Shown one piece after another: positions 23,293-32,744 of a stretch of 64,000 nt of DNA (the stretch's first letter is position 1; each line of letters begins with the position of its first letter). A model generated the notes under the pieces. That model was not told the origin of the DNA, searched no databases, and was given only the letters and a program-made list of their open reading frames with translations. This stretch comes from Candidatus Daviesbacteria bacterium (GTDB taxonomy: Bacteria; Patescibacteria; Microgenomatia; Daviesbacterales; UBA10151), in contig JAUSHE010000014.1 in assembly GCA_030648435.1 (NCBI GenBank), positions 1 to 64,000 of the forward strand, read 5' to 3'. Position numbers and translations under genes: made by a program.

Positions 23293-24765
23293 ATGGAAGA
23301 AAGCGTTGAACAAATTGATCCAACTCAGGAGTTGACCACAGATATAATTAAGAAGCGTGCTGTCAAGGGCGCGGCTATATTAACCGGCAGAATGATTTTA
23401 ATGCAGGGGGTTTCCTTTTTTGCGATGGCATTTTTAACTGTGTTTCTGGCGCCCTCGGAATTTGGGGTTTTCTATGTGGTAGCAGCTGTAAAAAATCTAT
23501 TATCCTATTTTAGTGATATTGGTTTTGCGCCAGCTTTAATTCAAAAAAAAGAGAAACTAACAAATATCGAACTTAAGACTATATTTACTGCCCAACAAGT
23601 CCTGATTCTTTTGGTGATCATTCTTGGTTTTATTCTTACTCCGTTAATACAAAAAATCTATCATCTAAATTTGCAGGCGGTGTATTTGCTATGGGCCTTT
23701 CTGCTGTCGTTATTTTTTTCTTCTTTAAAAACTATACCTTCGGTTTTAATGGAGAGGAAATTGGAGTTTAATAAATATGTAATTCCCCAGGTAGCTGAAA
23801 ATATTGTTTTTAATTTAACTGCGGTATTTTTGGCATGGAAAGGATTTGGAGTAACAAGCTATACAATTGCGGTTATTTTATCCGGTTTATTGGGACTCGC
23901 TTTGACATATATTGTTAAACCATGGTGGCCGGGAATTGCGTTTTCGGTAACGGCTTTTAAATCGGTATTAAAATTTGGTATTCCTTATCAGGCGAATACC
24001 CTACTTGCTATGATTAAGGATGATGGGATGATTTTGTTTTTGGGGAGCTTTATTGGTACATCAGGTGTAGGTCTGTTAGGGTGGGCCCAAAAGTGGGCTT
24101 ATGCTCCTTTAAGATTCTTTATGGATCAGGTGATAAAAGTAACTTTTCCGGCATTCTCCCGTTTGCAGGATAACAGAAAAGACTTATCCGATTTAGTAAC
24201 AAAATCTATTTTTTTCATTTGTCTCCTGGTTTTTCCGTCTCTTGTGATACTTACTTTTGTGGTGCCCAGTCTAGTGTACATAATACCGAAGTATGCTAAG
24301 TGGAGTCCTGCTATTTTTGCTCTTTCGGTTTTGACGATAACTTCAGGTTTGGCAGCTATTACCACTCCTTTGACCAATACCCTAAACGCCATAGGTAGAA
24401 TTACTCTCACTTTTAAACTAATGATTATGTGGACCGTCTTAACTTGGATTTTCGTGCCAACATTAGCTTTGCTTTATGGGGTTAACGGTGCAGCTGTCGG
24501 GTTTACTCTGGTCGGATTAAGTTCTGTGATAGCTTTGTATTTGGTGGCGAAACACGTGGATATAGATTATTTAAAAAGTGTTGGTAAGCCACTTCTGGCA
24601 GCAATTTTGATGGGGGTTTTTATATTTATAATCAGAAATATTGTACCTTTGTCTTTGCTCCAGGTCATATTCATGATAAGCACAGGTTTGATTTCCTATA
24701 TTTTGATAATCTTCTCTTTAGAACCTGGTCTTCTTAGGATAATAAAAAATCAATTCAAAAAATGA
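23293..24765 (+). CDS. Wzx-like lipid-linked oligosaccharide flippase
   Basis: This 490-residue MATE-like membrane protein of the polysaccharide-transport (PST/Wzx) family has about fourteen hydrophobic segments. An N-terminal ...KRAVKGAAILTGRM block, the LAPSEFGVFYVVAAV loop and the SDIGFAPALIQ motif typical of the family are present. It would move undecaprenyl-diphosphate-linked glycans from the inner to the outer membrane face. It is the only recognised glycan exporter in the window, so lipid-linked chains made by the GT2 and GT4 enzymes probably pass through it. It overlaps the next gene by ATGA. Confidence 0.9.
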   Translation: MEESVEQIDPTQELTTDIIKKRAVKGAAILTGRMILMQGVSFFAMAFLTVFLAPSEFGVFYVVAAVKNLLSYFSDIGFAPALIQKKEKLTNIELKTIFTAQQVLILLVIILGFILTPLIQKIYHLNLQAVYLLWAFLLSLFFSSLKTIPSVLMERKLEFNKYVIPQVAENIVFNLTAVFLAWKGFGVTSYTIAVILSGLLGLALTYIVKPWWPGIAFSVTAFKSVLKFGIPYQANTLLAMIKDDGMILFLGSFIGTSGVGLLGWAQKWAYAPLRFFMDQVIKVTFPAFSRLQDNRKDLSDLVTKSIFFICLLVFPSLVILTFVVPSLVYIIPKYAKWSPAIFALSVLTITSGLAAITTPLTNTLNAIGRITLTFKLMIMWTVLTWIFVPTLALLYGVNGAAVGFTLVGLSSVIALYLVAKHVDIDYLKSVGKPLLAAILMGVFIFIIRNIVPLSLLQVIFMISTGLISYILIIFSLEPGLLRIIKNQFKK

Positions 24766-27700
24766 AAAAGCTGCTATTGTTATTTTTGTTTCTACTATCT
24801 TTTAGTTTTGTTCCAAAAGTCTTTGCTCAGAATAGTTCATTCGTCTCAATTGTTAATCCGATACGAGGCAATGATTTTTGGGATATGAAAGACCAAAAAG
24901 CAGAAACAGCAGTATTGGGACAAATTGAGATTTTAAACAAGAACAAATTACCTGCCACCTGGTTAATTCGGTTTGACGCATTAGATAATCAAATCATTAT
25001 AAACGCGACGAAAGGAAGATTATCCGACGAGAAAGGGATATTTTTAGAAGTTACTTCCAGCTGGGCTAATGCTGCAAAGGTTACTTATCATAAATCTGAT
25101 ATCTGGCATATGGCAGGCAGCGCTTTTTTAACAGGTTACGAAAGATTGGAACGGGAAAAGTTAATAGATGCGGCATTTGAAAAATTCAAGAGCATTTTCG
25201 GATATTTTCCTTCTTCTATCGGAGCCTGGTGGGTTGATAGCTATTCTTTGGATTACATGCAAAGGAAATATGGAATCACCGGAGCCCTTATTGTAGCTGA
25301 TCAATATTCAACCGACAATTACCAAATCTGGGGTCAGTATTTCGGAACACCATATTATCCGGCCAAAAATAACGCTCTTCACCCTGCTAGCTTTAAAGAA
25401 ACAAAACTTCCTGTAGTGATAATGCAATGGGCTTCCAGAGACCCCGTAAATGCTTATGGAAATGGTGTTAATGAAAGTACATTCAGCGTTCAGGCAAATG
25501 ATTACACTGATTATCATGATTTGGACATAAAATATTTTTCCTCTCTTGTTGATATTTACACAGAACAAAAATATAACGGATTTAGTCATTTGGTGGTTGG
25601 TTTGGAAAATTCTTATGACTGGAATAAATATGGATCTGAATACCGAAGGCAGATAGAAATTTTATTGAAGAAACAGATCAATATTACTACAATGTCTGAT
25701 TTTGCCCAGTGGTATAAAAATAATTTTCCGGAAATTTCTCCAGAGCAAATAGTTATCGCTGACGATCCTCTGGGAAGTTTTAAAAAATCTGTCTGGTTTA
25801 TGAACCCTCACTATAGGGCTTTTTTATTTGTTAATCAGGAAGGAGTAGTTTTTCGTGATGTAAGGCAATATATTGAAGGGGAAGAAGAGTTGTGCTATTT
25901 GAAGAGTTGTTCAATTGTAAATTTTGCAACATTTGCCACAAGAGTTTTGGATGATGTGACTTATGGTAATAAATGGGTTATAGATGGTGGAGGAATAAGA
26001 GATTTTAATGTTTCAAAGACTTTAACAGGATACCTGATAAGTTATATAAACGATGCTGGGAATAAGCGCAAAATAGAATTTTTACCAAAGGATATTAAAA
26101 TTGATGAAAAGATATTCACCATCGATGGGGCAATTTTGAATGCTATAGGACAGGATAATAAAATACCGAAAAAAATCTCTGATTTTAAAAACGGATTTTT
26201 TAAATGGTCAATTTCTTCTGTATTTTTAAAATCAGCTTTTTTTGGTCTCTTTTTGGTTTTAGCTTGTTTTTTACCAGGTTTTATTTTCACAAATAAGTTA
26301 TACAAAAAAGATGATGGAATATTCATAAAAATATTTATTGCAACGATAATAGGTATTGTCTTATTCACAGTTATTTCCTATGGTACAAGCTTTTTTAATA
26401 TTAAATTATTGGTTTATGCATATATAATTGTTCCGCTGTTTATATTTTTTCGTTTTAAATTTTTTAAAGCTTTAAATTTAAAACTACAAAAACCTGACAT
26501 ATTCAGCTTACTCTCGGTATTGATGATTTTTGTGGGAACAATCTTTCAAGTGATACCAGTTTTTCGAAGTGGTCTAAGTTTTCCTTATGGTATGGGTTTT
26601 TGGGGACCTAACGCACATGATGGTATTTGGCATGTTAGTTTAATTAATCAAATTGCAAAAGGCCTGCCTGCAGACAATCCCATTTTTGCAGGTGTAATTT
26701 TGAGGAATTATCACTTTTTTTATGATCTGCTTGTTGCTGGAACCTACAATTTAACCAATATCCCTGTTTTGGATCTAGTCTTCAGATTTTATCCGTTAAT
26801 TTTTTCAATAATGCTTGGTATAGGAACTTATTATTTAGCCTTAAATCTTTTTGGGACAACGATTAAAGGAAAAGTAGCTGCAATTTTCAGTCTTTATTTC
26901 GTTTATTTTGCTGGTAGTTTTGGTTGGATTGCAGATTATTTAAAGCACAAAACTTTAGGAGGAGAATCCGCGTTCTGGGCGAACCAGTCAATATCATTTA
27001 ATTTAAATCCCCCCTTTGCGATATCGCTTCTTATAGTTATTGCTTTCCTGTTAATTTTTTTATCTGCCAGAAGATTAAATAGAATAAGCGTTATAAGTAT
27101 TTTGGCTTTACTTGGAGGTAGTTTAATAGGTTTTAAAGTTTACGGCGCCGTTCTTTTAATAGGTTCACTGATTCCTATAGCGATAATTTCACTATTTAAG
27201 AAAGAATTTACCATTTTTTATATAACAATATTTACAGTATTTCTTTCCGGTTTAATATTTCTATCTAATTTCGAGTCGGGGCAGCAACTTATTATTTTTT
27301 CTCCTTTCTGGTTTATTCATTCAATGATTGATTCTGAAAGCAGAATAGGGTGGGTAAAGCTTTCACTTGCAAGAGTAGCAGGATTGGAAACGCATAACTG
27401 GTTTAAATTTATAATCGCAGAGATAATAGGTGTTGTTTTATTTATTGTAGGCAATATGGGCTTCAGGGTTTTAAGTTTTACTGCACTTGGGAAATTTCCG
27501 TTTTTACTATTTTTTTCTGCACTATCATTTTTTATACCCGTAATACTTATTCAGGGAGGAAATCCATGGAATACAATTCAATTTTCTTATTATGGCCTTT
27601 ATATAACAGCATTAATTAGCGGTATTGTTTTATCGTCGTTAATTCTAAGCATCAAAAAAGCTTTAGCGGTAATAATTGTGATTATTGTTTTAATATTAAC

Positions 27701-28157
27701 GCCTATTAATTCTGTTACGACAGCAAGTTATTATTTAGGTGTACCTCATGCTATTATCAGCGATAAAGAACTTGAGGCATTAAGATTTTTGGCAGAACAA
27801 CCCGAAGGAATAATACTTACTTACCCCTACGATGATAAATTAAAACAAAAATTAAATGAGCCATGGCCGCTTCTTGCTTATGATAGTACGGCTTATGTTG
27901 CTGCTATTTCGGGAAAAAGTGTTTTTGTAGAAGACGAGGGACAAAATCAGATTCTGTTTACCAACTACAAGAAAAGACTTATTTCTTCTAAAGATTTTTT
28001 TCAAAACGCAATCTCACAAAAAACAAAATTTCTGCAGGAGAATAAAATAAGTTATATTTATCTGCCAAAGATATACAATGTATTCCTGGATGAGAAGGCG
28101 GTACCCGTTAAAAGTATTTTTGAAAATGAAAAAGTGAAAATATATCAAAGAATTTGA
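24762..28157 (+). CDS. Secreted barrel-like (deacetylase/hydrolase-like) domain fused to GT-C membrane module
   Basis: At 1131 residues this is the largest protein in the window. It has a signal peptide (1-23), then a domain at about 28-340 with alternating strand-helix pattern and blocks ATWLIRFDAL, GAWWVDSYSLDYM and GLENSYDW. This resembles the seven-stranded barrel of polysaccharide deacetylases or GH57-like enzymes, but the canonical NodB DDG motif is absent. A bridging region (about 345-470) leads to a GT-C module (about 485-1000) with HDGIWHVSLINQI near 620 and NYHFFYD near 650, then a soluble tail. It overlaps the flippase gene by ATGA. Catalysis by the barrel is unproven. Confidence 0.7.
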   Translation: MKKLLLLFLFLLSFSFVPKVFAQNSSFVSIVNPIRGNDFWDMKDQKAETAVLGQIEILNKNKLPATWLIRFDALDNQIIINATKGRLSDEKGIFLEVTSSWANAAKVTYHKSDIWHMAGSAFLTGYERLEREKLIDAAFEKFKSIFGYFPSSIGAWWVDSYSLDYMQRKYGITGALIVADQYSTDNYQIWGQYFGTPYYPAKNNALHPASFKETKLPVVIMQWASRDPVNAYGNGVNESTFSVQANDYTDYHDLDIKYFSSLVDIYTEQKYNGFSHLVVGLENSYDWNKYGSEYRRQIEILLKKQINITTMSDFAQWYKNNFPEISPEQIVIADDPLGSFKKSVWFMNPHYRAFLFVNQEGVVFRDVRQYIEGEEELCYLKSCSIVNFATFATRVLDDVTYGNKWVIDGGGIRDFNVSKTLTGYLISYINDAGNKRKIEFLPKDIKIDEKIFTIDGAILNAIGQDNKIPKKISDFKNGFFKWSISSVFLKSAFFGLFLVLACFLPGFIFTNKLYKKDDGIFIKIFIATIIGIVLFTVISYGTSFFNIKLLVYAYIIVPLFIFFRFKFFKALNLKLQKPDIFSLLSVLMIFVGTIFQVIPVFRSGLSFPYGMGFWGPNAHDGIWHVSLINQIAKGLPADNPIFAGVILRNYHFFYDLLVAGTYNLTNIPVLDLVFRFYPLIFSIMLGIGTYYLALNLFGTTIKGKVAAIFSLYFVYFAGSFGWIADYLKHKTLGGESAFWANQSISFNLNPPFAISLLIVIAFLLIFLSARRLNRISVISILALLGGSLIGFKVYGAVLLIGSLIPIAIISLFKKEFTIFYITIFTVFLSGLIFLSNFESGQQLIIFSPFWFIHSMIDSESRIGWVKLSLARVAGLETHNWFKFIIAEIIGVVLFIVGNMGFRVLSFTALGKFPFLLFFSALSFFIPVILIQGGNPWNTIQFSYYGLYITALISGIVLSSLILSIKKALAVIIVIIVLILTPINSVTTASYYLGVPHAIISDKELEALRFLAEQPEGIILTYPYDDKLKQKLNEPWPLLAYDSTAYVAAISGKSVFVEDEGQNQILFTNYKKRLISSKDFFQNAISQKTKFLQENKISYIYLPKIYNVFLDEKAVPVKSIFENEKVKIYQRI

Positions 28158-28158
28158 A

Positions 28159-30186
28159 ATGATTCAACTAATAATAACACTGAGCTTGCTTTTGATTTTT
28201 ATCCCTATATCTATATTTCTTTTCTATGTTCCCGGTTTTGCGATTGTTTCCCGGACGAAGCAAGAGTTAGGAAGAGTTGAGTCATTAGTATTATCATTTG
28301 GTTTAGGTTTTATTCTTTTTACGCTCCTGACTATAATGTTGGGATTTCTGAATCTACGCTTTTTAAGTATATTCATATTAATTTTAATAAATCTCTGTGT
28401 GTTTTATAGGTATAAACTTCACTGTTTGGATAGCCTAAATATTTTTCGGGACAAAAGACTAAGTGCATTAATCGTTTTGGGAATATTGGTACAGGGTTTA
28501 ATAAACTTTCCAAGCGGTTATCTATTCAAGGATGGTTTATATTTCTGGAGCGCTCAGGGGCATGACGGTGTCAGGCATATTGCTTTTATGGAGCAGATAA
28601 AAAAAGAATTTCCTCCCAAAACTCCGCTTTTTTCCCAGGAACCTTTAATAAATTATCATTATTTTGTGGATATAGTTATGGGGGAAACGCTTAGACTCTT
28701 TCCTTTTTTTAGCTCCTGGGATATATATTTCAGATTTTTTCCTGTTCTGTTTTCTTTTCTAATAACCACTTCAACTTTTGCTTTTGTTAAAGTTTGGAAA
28801 AATAAACAAATTGCTTATTGGGCGATCTTCTTTACCACTTTTACGGGAAGTTTTGGATGGATAGTTAAATTGCTCAGGGGAAATGGACCCTTTGGAGGCG
28901 AAACTGTCTTTTGGGCTTCTCAGATTAATACCGTGATCGGAAATCCGGCTACAGCGATTTCTATAATTCTAGTTTTAACATTTTTACTTGGTCTTAAATT
29001 TTATCTTGAGAATAATAACTGGAAGTGGTTTTTAATTTGTTTAATTCTCGGGTCAATAATCTCCGGTTTTAAGGTGTTTGGAGGAATGGTATTGCTGTCT
29101 GGTTTGGTTGCAGGTTCAGTTATCGATTTAATTTTTAGGAGAAAAATACGCTTGGCTTTAATTTCAGGAACTTTAGGTATTTCTAATTTTATAGCTTTTA
29201 AATCAATGACTTCAGGTGCAGTTAATCTGATGTTATTTGAACCATGGTGGTTAATAAGAACATTAATCGTATCCGGGGATAGGTTAAACTGGATAGATTT
29301 GGAACTGCGCAGACAGTACTATCTTTCGCTGCATTCCGTAAGAGGTTATCTAAGAGTAGCAGAATATGAAACTATAGCTTTTTTACTGTTTCTGATTGGA
29401 AATATCGGTGTTCGTTTTGTTGGTTTTTATGAGTTGGCAAAAGATATAATTTACCAAGTAAAAACTAAATTTTCTGATAGACTGACAATAATAATCTTTT
29501 TTGCCATGCTTTTGGCATTTTTGATGCCACTTCTTTTCGTGCAAAAAGGATTAGCATACAATAACATCCAGTTTTTGGAATATTTTATTCTCTTTTTGGG
29601 ATTTTTTGCAGCTGCATCAACTTGTACTTTGTTGAAAAAAATATCTTCTCCTGTTATTAAGTATCTTGTCATTACGACAATTATTATTCTTGCCGTACCT
29701 ACTGTTGTTGGAAATTTATTGGAATTTTACGGTCCTGGGTCAGCCCCAAATGCAAAAATAAGCAGACAAGAATTACAAGCGCTTTATTATTTAAGGGATA
29801 ATACAGAGAGGGAGAGTATTGTTTTGAATGCTCCTTTTGAACCGTATCGATCTGGAAAAGAAAATAGACCAATACCTATTTATACTTGGTACAGTACTTC
29901 TTATATTGCCGCAATTTCTTTGCGAACGACCTATCTTTCAGACGAGGAGCAAGCGATTACAACCGGTTATCCGGCAGACGAAAGGCTAAATAATATGCGT
30001 AATTTTTTTAGTCAAAAAGATTTTGCATGGAACCAGAATTTTCTAAAGAGAAATAAAATCAATTATATTTATTTACCTAAGAAAGAAATACAAACTTTGG
30101 ATACTAGCTTACTGCTTGACGAGAATGGCAATCAAATAAGAAAATTTTATGAGAATACAGAAGTAGTTATTTATGAAGTTAAATAA
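28159..30186 (+). CDS. GT-C membrane protein, twin of the preceding C-terminal module
   Basis: This 675-residue protein aligns with the membrane module of the preceding fusion: GHDGVRHIAFMEQI at about 135-148 matches HDGIWHVSLINQI, and NYHYFVD matches NYHFFYD. TGSFGWI, FWAS(N)Q-type and GFK(V/F) blocks are also shared. Both end with a soluble domain starting LEALRFL or LQALYYLRD and a terminal ...INYIYLPK strand. It has no secreted N-terminal domain. The conserved His-Asp-Gly-His block is the likely active site of a GT-C-type transferase. Fused and free forms probably arose by tandem duplication. Confidence 0.75.
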   Translation: MIQLIITLSLLLIFIPISIFLFYVPGFAIVSRTKQELGRVESLVLSFGLGFILFTLLTIMLGFLNLRFLSIFILILINLCVFYRYKLHCLDSLNIFRDKRLSALIVLGILVQGLINFPSGYLFKDGLYFWSAQGHDGVRHIAFMEQIKKEFPPKTPLFSQEPLINYHYFVDIVMGETLRLFPFFSSWDIYFRFFPVLFSFLITTSTFAFVKVWKNKQIAYWAIFFTTFTGSFGWIVKLLRGNGPFGGETVFWASQINTVIGNPATAISIILVLTFLLGLKFYLENNNWKWFLICLILGSIISGFKVFGGMVLLSGLVAGSVIDLIFRRKIRLALISGTLGISNFIAFKSMTSGAVNLMLFEPWWLIRTLIVSGDRLNWIDLELRRQYYLSLHSVRGYLRVAEYETIAFLLFLIGNIGVRFVGFYELAKDIIYQVKTKFSDRLTIIIFFAMLLAFLMPLLFVQKGLAYNNIQFLEYFILFLGFFAAASTCTLLKKISSPVIKYLVITTIIILAVPTVVGNLLEFYGPGSAPNAKISRQELQALYYLRDNTERESIVLNAPFEPYRSGKENRPIPIYTWYSTSYIAAISLRTTYLSDEEQAITTGYPADERLNNMRNFFSQKDFAWNQNFLKRNKINYIYLPKKEIQTLDTSLLLDENGNQIRKFYENTEVVIYEVK

Positions 30187-31852
30187 ATTTAAGATATTAT
30201 TAACATTGGTACTATTGCTGGCCACTTTCCTCCGGTTTTATAGAATCGATGAAAATCCGGTATCGTTGTTTGGTGATGAGCTTGATGTAGGATATCAGGC
30301 CTATTCGATTTTGAAAACGGGAAGAGATTATATGGGTAATTTTCTGCCAATTCATTTTCAGTCGTTGGCAGAATATAGGACTCCTTTATATATTTATTCT
30401 GCTGTGCCGACCGTTGCCGTCTTTGGGATTTCGGCTTTGGGGGTCAGGTTGCCGGCCGCCGTATTCGGAGTATTAAGTGTCTTGGCGTTATATCTTTTGG
30501 TTTTGGAAATAACAAAGAACAAAAAATTAGGTTTACTGGCAGCATTTTTGCTGAGTATCTCTCCTTGGCATACTCATTTTTCCAGGGCCGGGTTTGAAGT
30601 TACAGAGATGCTTTTTTTCTATATAACCGGAATATATTTTTTTCTTCACGGATTGAAATCCGGTAAATGGCTTTTTCTTTCTGCAATATGTTTAGGATTA
30701 ACTCCATGGGTATATAGCACTGCTAAATTATTTCTTCCTTTAACAGTTTTGGCGATTTTAGTTATCTGGTGGAAGGATCTGCTAAATATACCAAAAAGAA
30801 GATTGTTTTTAGCAATTACAATTTTTGTAATAATTGTAGTGCCGTTTTTAACAAGTACTATTTTTGGAGGAGGCGCGGAGAGGATACAGGGTATATCAAT
30901 ATTTAATAATCCGACAGTGATACCGCAAATGGGTTTTGATAGGATGAATGATGTAAATGTAAGAGGAGAAAATCAATCTGTAACTATTGTCGATAAATTA
31001 TTTCATAATAAAATTACTGCCTATTCTGCAATTTTTATTAATAATTATTTTCAATCTTTTTCACCAGAGTTTTTATTTACAAAAGGAGATTATTTAAACC
31101 TCCGACAATCTTCAGGCATAGAATTTTACAAAGTAGAGCTTATTTTTTTGATATTAGGATTGATTTATTTGGTAACTTCCGGCTTAGATCGGAAGGTTAA
31201 AGCTTTTTTAATATTTTGGCTTTTGGTAGCACCTATTCCTTCAAGTCTCACACAAGGAGGCGGAAATCATGCAACCAGGTTGATTTTGATGCTGCCTATT
31301 TTAATTATTTTAATAGCATTTGGAATGTACTACAGTTATACAAAAATCAGCAGGAAGCTTAAAGTAGTATTTCTTGTTCTGGTTTCCATAATTTTGTTTT
31401 TGAATTTTATTTTTTATCAGCATAATTATTGGGTCCATTATCCTTGGAGTTCAGAGAGATGGTGGCATGCCGGCTATGAGGAGGCGATTAAATCTGCAGT
31501 TAAGATTGGTGGAAATTACGACCGTGTAATTATCAGTTCTGCCAATGAGCCGTCGCTCAAATTTTTCTTAGGGTGGTCAATGTATCCTCCTGAGCGTTTT
31601 CAGAAAGAATACAACGCAGATTCAACTCTACATTTAGGTAAATATGAATTTCCCCCTGTAGGAGCAGGTTTGAATTTGTATGAAATAGGATCGAAGTTGC
31701 CTGAAGGAGTTTTATATTTGGCAACAATTAAAGAAATTGTTCTGGATCTTAATAAAGAACCGGGCAGAGTACCCAATGATATAAAATTAATTAAGATAAT
31801 TAACTATCCTTCAGGAGCTCCTGCTTTTTATCTTTTCGAAAAAGCAATATAA
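30173..31852 (+). CDS. ArnT/PMT_2-like GT-C glycosyltransferase
   Basis: This 559-residue polytopic protein has FGDELDVGYQAYSILKTGRD at about 33-52; Asp-Glu in the first outer loop is the PMT_2/ArnT catalytic signature. SISPWHTHFSRAGFE follows as a second family block, then about ten membrane segments and a soluble C-terminal domain. It belongs to the same subfamily as the tandem genes at 37347, 38979 and 40583, from which it is separated by six genes. It overlaps the upstream gene by 14 bases. The donor would be a polyprenyl-phosphate sugar; acceptor unknown. Confidence 0.83.
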   Translation: MKLNKFKILLTLVLLLATFLRFYRIDENPVSLFGDELDVGYQAYSILKTGRDYMGNFLPIHFQSLAEYRTPLYIYSAVPTVAVFGISALGVRLPAAVFGVLSVLALYLLVLEITKNKKLGLLAAFLLSISPWHTHFSRAGFEVTEMLFFYITGIYFFLHGLKSGKWLFLSAICLGLTPWVYSTAKLFLPLTVLAILVIWWKDLLNIPKRRLFLAITIFVIIVVPFLTSTIFGGGAERIQGISIFNNPTVIPQMGFDRMNDVNVRGENQSVTIVDKLFHNKITAYSAIFINNYFQSFSPEFLFTKGDYLNLRQSSGIEFYKVELIFLILGLIYLVTSGLDRKVKAFLIFWLLVAPIPSSLTQGGGNHATRLILMLPILIILIAFGMYYSYTKISRKLKVVFLVLVSIILFLNFIFYQHNYWVHYPWSSERWWHAGYEEAIKSAVKIGGNYDRVIISSANEPSLKFFLGWSMYPPERFQKEYNADSTLHLGKYEFPPVGAGLNLYEIGSKLPEGVLYLATIKEIVLDLNKEPGRVPNDIKLIKIINYPSGAPAFYLFEKAI

Positions 31853-31853
31853 T
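31848..31853 (+). promoter_or_regulatory. -10 box before the WaaE-like GT2 gene
   Basis: An exact TATAAT overlaps the end of the preceding gene and ends exactly 6 bases before the ATG at 31860, predicting a leaderless internal transcript. No strong -35 is apparent. Confidence 0.48.
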
Positions 31854-31859
31854 AAGATC

Positions 31860-32744
31860 ATGAGTAAGATTTCAGTCATAATTAATACTTTAAATGAAGA
31901 CAATAATATTGAGGGTAGCATTAAATCAGTTTCCTGGACTGATGAGATTATAGTTTGTGATATGTATTCACAGGATAAAACTGTGGAAATAGCAAAAAAA
32001 GCAGGTGCTAAGGTCATTTTCCACAAGCGTGAAACGTATGTTGAGCCTGCTAGAAATTTTGCTGTATTAAAGGCTTCAGGCGACTGGATTCTCGTAATTG
32101 ATGCTGATGAGCAAATACCAGCCACTCTTGCTGAAAGATTACAACAAATTGCAGCAAATATGAAACAGATAGATTATGTCAGAATTCCCAGAAAAAATTT
32201 AATTTTTGGACATTTTTTGAGGCATTCCGGGTGGTGGCCTGATTACAACATCAGATTCTTCAAGAAAGATACAGTATCCTGGACTAATGAAATCCATCGT
32301 CCACCGAAAGCTGTTGGTACGGGTTTAGATCTGGAAGCAGAGGAGAAATATGCAATAATTCATCACAGTTACGAAAGCATCTCGCAATTTTTAGAAAGGA
32401 TGAACAGGTATACTACAGTTGAAGCTAATGAATTAAACAAGCAGGGTAAAAAGTTTATTTGGAAGGATTTATTTGTTAATCCGTTAAATGAATTTCTATC
32501 GCGTTTTTTTGCTTTGGAGGGGTATAAAGATGGGTTACATGGCTTGGTCTTAAGTTTGTTACAGGCATTTTCTTTCTTGGTTGTTTCTTTGAAATTATGG
32601 GAGATTGAAAAATTTAGAAAGCAAGAGATTACACTTGAGGAAGTGCAAAGTCAAAACAACGAGTCGGTACGCGCTATTAATTATTGGTTTAAACAATCAA
32701 AATCCGGGGGAAATTTCTTAAGTAAGCTGTTTAAAAGGAGATAA
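31860..32744 (+). CDS. WaaE-like family 2 glycosyltransferase, copy 1
   Basis: This 294-residue GT2 enzyme has an ISVIINTLNED start, TDEIIVCDMYSQD at about 27-39, and the metal-binding DADE at 81-84. RNFAVLKASGDW and the RIPRKNLIFG block are typical of the WaaE/KdtX group, which adds glucose or heptose to core glycans. It is probably cytoplasmic and membrane-associated, with a hydrophobic patch near residues 225-245. A close paralogue follows immediately and another lies at 42172. It ends in a TAATG overlap and contains a good ribosome-binding site (AGGAG) for the next gene. Confidence 0.87.
   Translation: MSKISVIINTLNEDNNIEGSIKSVSWTDEIIVCDMYSQDKTVEIAKKAGAKVIFHKRETYVEPARNFAVLKASGDWILVIDADEQIPATLAERLQQIAANMKQIDYVRIPRKNLIFGHFLRHSGWWPDYNIRFFKKDTVSWTNEIHRPPKAVGTGLDLEAEEKYAIIHHSYESISQFLERMNRYTTVEANELNKQGKKFIWKDLFVNPLNEFLSRFFALEGYKDGLHGLVLSLLQAFSFLVVSLKLWEIEKFRKQEITLEEVQSQNNESVRAINYWFKQSKSGGNFLSKLFKRR

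Noticed and set aside
24762..25800. Ordinary NodB polysaccharide deacetylase
   Set aside because: The TFDDG and HSxxHP metal motifs were looked for and are not visible, so only a general barrel resemblance is claimed.
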